Shown here piece by piece: positions 57,218-64,000 of a DNA stretch of 64,000 nucleotides; positions within the stretch are counted from its first letter, which is position 1; every line of letters starts with the position of its first letter. Below the pieces are notes generated by a model. It saw only the letters and a program-made list of their open reading frames with translations, searched no databases and had not been told where the DNA came from. The stretch is from Hypericum androsaemum (taxonomy: Eukaryota; Streptophyta; Magnoliopsida; Malpighiales; Hypericaceae), in contig OZ023185.1 in the NCBI GenBank assembly GCA_963995505.1, forward strand, positions 19,727,691 through 19,791,690, in the 5' to 3' direction. Position numbers and translations under genes: made by a program.

Positions 57218-58297
57218 CAAGGTTTTAAAAAATGATTCGGAGGCCATTCTTTCGTCTTCCAGGTCAATCGGTAAGATTATTGGTCGACCGAAACTTTTTT
57301 AATATTTTAAAATAGGAAAAAGTCTATTTTAGTATCCTGTGGTATCGCCCAAAATTATTTTAGTACCCTGTGGTAAAAAATCGATCAATCAAGTCATACT
57401 TATTCTAATTAACATCAAAAAAGTCCTCGGGCAACTGCCCAGACCTGCCCGAACCTACCCGAACCCTGCCCGAACTACGTGGCCAGCCACGTCGCCAAAT
57501 TTTGATGACGTGGCGCCACGTCGCCAAATTTTGATGACGTGGCGCCACGTGGACATTCATCTCCTTCCCTCCTCCTCCTCCTCCTCCTCCTCCGCGTCCT
57601 CCTCCTCCTCCTCCTCCTCCACCTCTCCGCCTCCTCCTCCTCCTCCTCCTCCGCCTCCTCCTCCTCCACCTCTCCGCGTCCTCCTCCTCCTCTCCGCGTC
57701 CTCCTCCTCCTCCTCTGCGTCCTCCTCCTCCTCCTCCTCCTCCGCGTCCTCCTCCTCCTCCTCTCCACGTGGTGCCACGTCATCAAAATTTGGTGACGTA
57801 GCTGGTCACGTAGTTCGGGCAGGGTTCGGGTAGGTTCGGGCAGGTCCGGGCAGCTGCCCGAGGACCTTTTTGATGTTAATTGAAATAAGTATGACTCGAT
57901 TGATCAGTTTTTTACCACAGGGTACTAAAGTAATTTTGGACAATACTACAGGGTACTAAAGTAGACTTTTCTCTTTAAAATAATATATAGACTAAATAAT
58001 CTACATATAGGTATCAAAACTGATCTTCTAACTAATTTATTTCATCTACAGTCCAATTTTCTTTGTTAATTTAGTTTATTTTGTGTTGATTTTGGTAAAT
58101 CGAGCTTGTGATATTTTTTTATTTAATTTTGTGTTGATTTCGAACAAAATACGGTCAAATCGGGTGGTCGGTTCAAAATTTGGCCAAACTGTCTGATTCG
58201 ATTAAATTTCTTTTTTATTCACAAGATCGGTGTACCAACTCCCAAAATGGTACGGTCAAATGTCTGATTCGGTTGGACCGCATTTTATAAAAATTTG
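57218..58297. mobile_element. hAT-like non-autonomous element, interrupted by a MITE
   Basis: Left end CAAGGTTTTAAAAAATG and, inverted, right end CAAATTTTTATAAAATG are related. Flanks CTTGGGAG (57210-57217) and CTTGGAGT (58298-58305) resemble a degraded 8-bp TSD. Inner repeats contain GGTCGACCGAA / TTCGGTTGGACCG. Its left edge is 25 bp from the MIR167 TATA-like box. Confidence 0.55.
57315..57973. mobile_element. MULE-type foldback MITE with TCC-repeat core
   Basis: 659 bp, exact 9-bp TSD TTTAAAATA (57306-57314, 57974-57982). The arms pair over about 230 bases (GGAAAAAGTCTA..., CTGCCCAGACCTGCCCGAAC...). The left arm has two copies of a 29-bp unit (CCACGTCGCCAAATTTTGAT...). The centre is a (TCC)n tract at 57565-57765 that makes long Ser- or Glu/Arg-rich frames without meaning. 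Same family as 22367-23391. Confidence 0.9.
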
Positions 58298-58305
58298 CTT
58301 GGAGT

Positions 58306-59807
58306 TGTGGGAATATATAAAAGGAGAGTCATAAATTTCATACATTATCTTTCTTCTCCGTGCTTTATCTATTACATTTCAAAAAAATTATATTCGAATC
58401 TATATTAGTCGGCACATGAGTATTCGATAACCAAGTGTTGTTAGGTATTTTACTATAGCCAATTTTTTTAAATCTTTTTAATGGGATAGAGCAAATTGAG
58501 GAAAGGTATAAACCGATTAGAAACAAAATAGATGCATGTTAATAAGTGGTCCAGGGCGACACAAATTGAATATTGTCACGCCAAGCCCCTCTCTCTCTTT
58601 CATAGGGCCCAACCTAAAAGTTATTAATGCGCTTACAGAATACATATAGACACTCGCTAGCTATCCCTGTCTGTCTTTGAGAAGCTGCATGGTGGTGCCT
58701 AGCCACACACTTAGAGAGAGGTTGTGCCTTTTTTTGTTAATATTTGATATTTAAAGTTTAGTATTTTCGGACCTAAAAAATTAATTTTATATATTTTTAG
58801 TTGAACAGATTGAATCAAAGATTTTTTATCACTCGGATCGATTTTGGAAACGTGTATTTCGGTCTTTCAGAAAACAGCATCAACCGCGAGCCAAAAGAAT
58901 GTAAACGGCTAGCTGCTTGCGAGGGGACCATTTCCATTCTCTTTTGTTCTCTTTCTTTGAATCGTTTCTTAGATGTTGCACCTTGCATGTGAGGTTGATG
59001 TTAAAAGGTGCTCTCACTTTGATCAACCATAAAAATAATAAACTTCACTAATTAAAACAATAATCTAATTTTTTTTATCTTGTCTACAAAAAAATTAAGA
59101 TTTATTATATTATATCTTGTCTATATTGTTTGACTAGCTAAAAAAACAAAGACGGGTCTCTCTCTCCATACATAATACTATAATAGGCGATATGTTTTTT
59201 TATATCACATGTTATCGAGATATATATTAAGCTAATTAATCTAGATTCGAATTTTATTCTGTTTTAATAAATAAACGAGTGAAAAAATTCACAAATTTTA
59301 AAATAAATTTGAGTTAGGTATAATTTTTTTATGGTAGACGATTCAGTTCAAAGAGACTAGCTGTCTCTTGGCAAAACTTGCCATATGCTGTACATTTGCA
59401 GTGGATGCATCTTTTCTTGGGCTCCAGCTGTACATCAAGATTTGGTCATTAGAAAGCAATCTGACTTTGACAAATTAATGACAATGAAGAAAATGACTTA
59501 TTTAACAAAATATACAAGTAAAGGGGTCGTTTTTTTTAGAAGACAAAATATACAAGTAAAGGGGTCGCATTACTAGGGTTAAAAAAGGTGACCCTTGTTA
59601 TAAACCTTGTCCCTAGAGATGCACTCTAGGCCTCTTTTGCTCTATAGGTGTGATGATGGAACCAACACAGAGGAAATAATTTCTCTTCGGAGAATATATG
59701 ACGTTAATCAACTTGGATTCTTGATTTAATTAGCTTTACAATCATCCATTTAGTTTCGTGATTAGCGTCACAATGCCAGGCTTGTAGCGTTGGGGGAGTT
59801 TCTCATT
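58306..59807. other. AT-rich intergenic DNA
   Basis: No gene recognised. A tail-only insertion (59530-59542, T8 plus AGAAG) lies between exact 25-bp repeats at 59505-59529 and 59543-59567. Confidence 0.5.
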
Positions 59808-60291
59808 TTTTTTATAAGTAAATCTTTGCATTCTAAACATGTAACTGTACAAAGTACAACGGTGCTTGTAGGCGGGCTAAAGTCCCTAAGAGTTACATTA
59901 AAATCCACAAAAGTTTATTCGAACGAGTCCAAATAGAGTAAGACATCCTGGCCACCTAAAAAAGAGTAAGAATGAGACCAAATGATCCATTCTCTAACCC
60001 TTAAGATAGAAGTACGAAGAAGAAGCTTGTGGTCAACACTCGCACTGTTAAAGATTACCTTATTGCGAGTGTTCCAAATTGTCTACGTTATCGCCCCGAA
60101 TAACATGAACCACATCTTCTTTAGCATACCTCCACTTGTAAGGTTCATCCAGCATATTAAAGAATCCAGCACAGAGTTGCCCATGCACCAAGATAAACCC
60201 TGTTTCTTGGCGAACACATTCCACAGAGACCAAGCGGCCTTACAATGGAACAAAAGGTGGCAAGCAGATTCATCGAACCCAACAAAGAGGG
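59808..60291 (-). pseudogene. LINE fragment of a different lineage (zinc-binding region and tail)
   Basis: The minus-strand frame from about 60300 shows ESACHLLFHCKAAWSLWNVF and LSWCMGNSVLDSL, the reverse-transcriptase zinc-binding region of plant LINEs, then a 3' UTR and a T-run at 59803-59810 on the plus strand as tail. Weak Cys conservation; inactive. Confidence 0.75.
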
Positions 60292-60900
60292 TGATGCGTG
60301 TCAATCCGCATCTATATTTGCTATATTATTTTGGATCTTTATAGTCTTTGCTTTATCGTATTTTATTCCAGTTTAGTCGTGATAGTGAACATTTACATTG
60401 TCAATTGTCTTGTAGGTAGTCGAAGTCCAAGAATCATGATCGAGTATGGAGCGAAGAAGTAGTAAATCGGAAGCAGTCAAAGGCCGGAGATAGGAATTAG
60501 ACACATACGCGCAATCTTCCTCCACGCACGTGCAGACCTGGAATCACATTTTGACACGTACACTGGCACTCTGCCACGTATGCCTCATTTTGCGATTCGG
60601 ATATAGACACGTACGCTCAGTCCTTGACACGTATGCTTGATTTTGTGATTCGGTTATGGACACGTACGTCGACCAGTCTCCACATACGCTCGATTCTCTG
60701 ATTTTCAAAGGGCGCATACGCTTAGTACAAGAATGATTAATTTATTTATAAGTATATAAAATCTACTTATTAACTCAAAGTTTTGGGTAGGATACGGAGA
60801 GTGTAATAGTTTTCTAAGTGAGCTCGGGGCTGACCAATTAGGTATTTAACACTCACATTACATACTCAATGGCTTTCCCTTGGCGGTGGGCCAATAACAT
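60292..60900 (+). mobile_element. possible Ty3/gypsy LTR fragment with CACGTACG-type repeats
   Basis: TGATGCGTGTCAATCCGCATC looks like a gypsy LTR start. At 60500-60725 a ~50-bp unit recurs in degenerate form: GACACGTACGCT/GACACGTATGCT then GATTTTG(C/T)GATTCGG. No TSD or right end found. Confidence 0.35.
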
Positions 60901-61471
60901 TTAAGACTTCCATCATAACCATGTACATAATGCAGACCTAGCTAAATTATTTTAGCTTCCAACCTAGTATTCATGGCTAGGATTCCCATCGCATTATATT
61001 GCTATATGGTTGGCTGAATTTATGTCGCAAAATACGATTTTGTCAAAAAAAAAGTCGAAAAATAAAAAGTTTTGGCGACATTTCGTAAACGTTGCCAAAG
61101 TTTTGAGCTTTCAGCGACGACTGAGAATAATCTTTAGGGATGTCAATTACGTTGCTTACCAACAAAAAAATAATAAGGGTAAATTACTGTAGTACCTCTT
61201 TTATTTGACTTAATCGATAATTTAGTCCCTCTAGTTTCAAAAAATATTCTGACATCCTGCGTCTTTGATTTTATTATACATTTGGGTCTCTGGCTCATGT
61301 TAGCAATTTTTTTTCATTTTTGTTATTGAAATGAGTAAAATATCCTTAAAAAAACCATCACCTTCCCCTCTCTTAATCCCAACTCACCGACGGACAAAAC
61401 CTATCGGCTCGCAGCGGTGTTGAGGGCGGTGCAGTTGGCGAGGAAGAAGAAGGACAAAGAAGTGATGGAGA

Positions 61472-61502
<31 letters not shown>

Positions 61503-61591
61503 GACCGGGACTCGAGCGTCCCAACGAACGTGGATTGCTCGATCGATCCGTGTTGGGAGACAATTTTGAAAACAAACGGAGCCTAAATTTT

Positions 61592-62760
61592 ATCAGATTT
61601 TTTTGAAACAACTATAAACCATATTATAAATCCTTAAGTAGGAAAGTCAGTGAACAAAAGAGCATCTAGCTCCACAGGTCGGAGACTAGACCAGTCCAAA
61701 GATAAAGAACCAAGTCTATAGTGCGTACAAACCCAATCGACAACAAGATTTTACAATCTATTGATTAGCCTAATTGAGCAAAACAGAAGCAAGCTTAAAT
61801 CTTCATGAAGATCCAACACCAACGTATCCATCTGCCACGGTACATTGAGACTTGGATTAGACAAGAAGATGAAAGCTAGTCTGCAGTCTGATTCGATAGT
61901 AGTCACCACTTGTGAGTAGCTTCGTTTGATAAGTTCAATAGTGGCTTGGAGAGCTAAGAGTTCTGCTTCCAAAGGAGAGGAGGCAAAGGTTAGCGAGGCT
62001 TGACCATCAACGAAGAGACCATTAGAATTTCTAACAACTGCAGCGATTCCTGATGGGGTTGAAGCTCCAATCCAAAATGCGTCACAGTTGAACTTCAAGG
62101 CTCCAAGTTCAGGAGCAATCCAAGAAGTTGAAGTAGCAGCATTCACACCCGAATTCTCGAGAGGGGTTCTTGGAATCTGCAAAGTTTTATTGTTGAAATA
62201 AGTAGCATGTGCAACAATATTAATAGGATCGGATTTAAGATCATCAAAAATAAACTTATTCCTGGTTAGCCAAATAGACCAAAGCATATGAAAGATAAAA
62301 GACAACATCCGAATATGGTATGAAACTATTTGAAAGTCAAAAAGACACATCAGCCATCCACCAAGATTATAATGCACATTCGAATCAAACCTGCAAGTCA
62401 GAGGGCTGCTATACCAAGCAGCCCTAGCATACGCACATTCAAAAAATATGTGAGAGATAGATTCATCCACAACCAAACAGATTTTGCAAAGAGGAGAAGT
62501 GTTTAGAGATCTCCTGAATAAGTTTGTAGCTGTAGGCAAACCATTCTAGACAGCTCTCCAAACAAAGTGCCTGATCTTAGGTTGAACTTGCACTTTCCAA
62601 ATCCTTGGCCAAATACCTAGAGCAACAGAAAGCAGGTTAGATCGACTGTTCATATAACAACCAGACCCCAGATACAATTTCATCAGATTGGATTGACTGT
62701 TCATATAACAACCAAAACAAACTGACGAAGCCGGAGGACCCCAAACCTCAGATCGAGTGT
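61592..62760 (-). pseudogene. LINE C-terminal fragment (zinc-binding and RNase H)
   Basis: Minus-strand frames: GIWPRIWKVQVQPKIRHFVW at about 62620-62560, one stop at the 62540-62545 junction, then TSPLCKICLVVDESISHIFF and ALKFNCDAFWIGASTPSGIA, SSPLEAELLALQATIELI and TIESDCRLAF (RNase H motifs) down to 61751. Then a 3' UTR sharing ATCCTTAAGTAGGAAAGTC with the stub at 37590-37740, and a T7 tail. About 60% of the protein is missing. A 51-bp duplication occurs at 62644/62695. Confidence 0.88.
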
Positions 62761-62957
62761 TCATATGTTCTCTTCCAGCAGGGCTCGGGAGGGAAAAGGA
62801 GGGCGTCGACATCAGACCCAGGCTACCGACGAGGAGGAGGAGGAAATCCAGGTTTTCTTCCAGCAATGATGGCGTCTCCTTGTTGGGTTGCGCCACGACA
62901 ACGAAACAACTAGCCTCATCCCGCCACTTCTTTCTCGGCTTCGTCTCAAAAATAAGA

Positions 62958-63236
62958 GGGAGCCCGTCCTCATCGTCGTTGTCGATTGGAGCCCGTCCTC
63001 ATCATCGTCATCGATTGGAGCCCATCCTCGTCGTTGTCTATTAGAGCCTGTCGTCATTGATTGGAGCCTGTCCTCATCATCGTCAATTGGAGCATGTTCT
63101 CGTCGTCGTCAATTGGAGCCCATCCTCGTCGTCGTCCATATGAGCCCGTCCTCATCATCATCGATTGGAGCCCGTACTTGTCGTTGTCGATTGGAGCCCG
63201 TCCTCGTCGTTGTCGTTGATTGGAGCCTGTTGTGTC
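62958..63236. repeat. ~30-bp minisatellite, about nine units
   Basis: Variant units of GGAGCCCGTCCTCATCATCG followed by TC(G/A)TCGATT. Both strands are open, producing meaningless frames. Confidence 0.85.
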
Positions 63237-63472
63237 GCCGGCGGTGAGAAGGACGATCAGGAGGAAGGGATAAACTTTTTTTGGGTTTTTAAGGATATTT
63301 TGGTCACTTCACTGACAAAAATAAAAAAAAAGAGCGACTGACATCTGACGGGATCCAACAGTATAATAAAATTAAACACGGAGGACAGGAGAATAATTTT
63401 TGAAATTAGAGAGACTAAATCGTTAATTAAGTCAAACAAGAAGAGTCCTACAGTAATTTGTCCAAATAATAA

Positions 63473-64000
63473 TGTTGCTAGAATAAAGACGTAAGAAAAT
63501 TTCAACAAGAAAGCAAATAAAGATAAAGAGCAGCGAATACCCTTTGACTAAAACAAATATCTTTAAGGATTCCACAAAAAACTTTCGAATCGTATTCTTT
63601 TTAGTGTTATAGAGCATTGTAGTCATTAATTGTATGGAAAAGTTATCATCACTACCGCCATTTGTTCTTTCTTTTCTCTCATTCACGCCTTTTCCAAATT
63701 ATTTACTGCTTGAAAAGTTAACATCGAATTGTTCAAAATCAAAGCACATGGTGCAATGACCCTGTATTTGTCTTAAATGTACAATAAATTTGATACACTA
63801 ATTTACAGTTGCCATTTATTCCTTCAAGGGTAATAAAAATTAAAGAGACCCCTAACCATATATCTAGCACCAGCAGCAATACTGAGCCTTCCGATCTCCC
63901 AGTTGTATCTAGCTAGTGAGGTAGAGTAGCTAGTACCATACATTAGCTACATTAATGGTTGATTTATCATCTGATACCGCCATAAAATTTTAGCCTTGTT
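63473..64000. other. AT-rich intergenic DNA
   Basis: Nothing recognised. Confidence 0.4.

Larger units (their letters stand above)
61177..63463. mobile_element. Mutator-like long-TIR element carrying a LINE and a minisatellite
   Basis: 2,287 bp, exact 9-bp TSD AAATAATAA (61168-61176, 63464-63472). The arms pair over about 200 bases (GGGTAAATTACTGTAG..., TTTGACTTAATCGATAATTTAG..., TTTATTATACA..., AAAATATCCTTAAAAA). Contains a C29 run (61474-61502). No transposase. Confidence 0.9.

Noticed and set aside
57339..57833. 164-codon Ser/Pro-rich frame and its Glu/Arg-rich mirror frames
   Set aside because: Translation of the (TCC)n repeat inside a MITE.

Overview
This window is nuclear DNA of a flowering plant, most likely a eudicot. 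The evidence is a plant-type ARGONAUTE10 gene with 21 coding exons, a MIR167 hairpin, a chloroplast-type ATP sulfurylase pseudogene and many plant transposon families. The single-copy content is small. AGO10 (CDS 43474-49261, + strand) and MIR167 (56978-57057, - strand) are the only two loci I believe to be functional host genes. Most of the rest is transposon, much of it nested.

Layout. 1-2439: 3' part of a LINE with reverse transcriptase and RNase H. 2440-3860: probable right end of a Ty3/gypsy LTR plus primer-binding site, abutting an ATP sulfurylase exon-1 pseudogene (3876-4415, -). 4575-10077: complete but dead Ty1/copia element with 5-bp target-site duplication (TSD). 10182-12476: a MITE with an internal minisatellite, a 593-bp LINE stub and a hAT-type MITE. 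12485-18180: AT-rich, no gene seen. 18191-21420: Mutator-like (MULE-type) element containing a non-autonomous LTR retrotransposon (A). 22367-23391: Pack-MULE-like element carrying what looks like a fragment of a POLTERGEIST-type PP2C gene. 23630-25152: possible LTR and a LINE tail. 27145-29632: second LTR retrotransposon of the A family (B), with an open 564-codon frame. 33241-38655: stacked insertions (MITE, 290-bp duplication, LTR element C, solo LTR, LINE stub). 38997-41860: another MULE-type element with a LINE inside. 42731-49261: AGO10. 49541-54430: duplications, MITEs and a hAT element. 54432-55317: probable solo LTR. 56978-57192: MIR167 and its putative core promoter, with a hAT element and a nested MULE-type MITE starting 25 bp upstream of the TATA-like box. 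59808-63463: LINE debris, a probable LTR and a fourth long-TIR element.

How it fits together. AGO10 and MIR167 are both small-RNA genes, but miR167 is not the microRNA AGO10 is known for (miR165/166), so their proximity is not taken as functional. The strongest unexpected signals are four: (1) a size series of 5'-truncated retroposon insertions reaching down to tail-only insertions of 11-18 bp with clear TSDs, two of them just upstream of AGO10 and one in an AGO10 intron; (2) a small family of internally deleted Tnt1/Tork-like elements keeping open gag-derived frames; (3) a probable PP2C gene capture in a MULE; (4) nested MITEs forming the upstream promoter region of MIR167. All coordinates were read by eye from the sequence; family names rest on recognised motifs, not on database searches.
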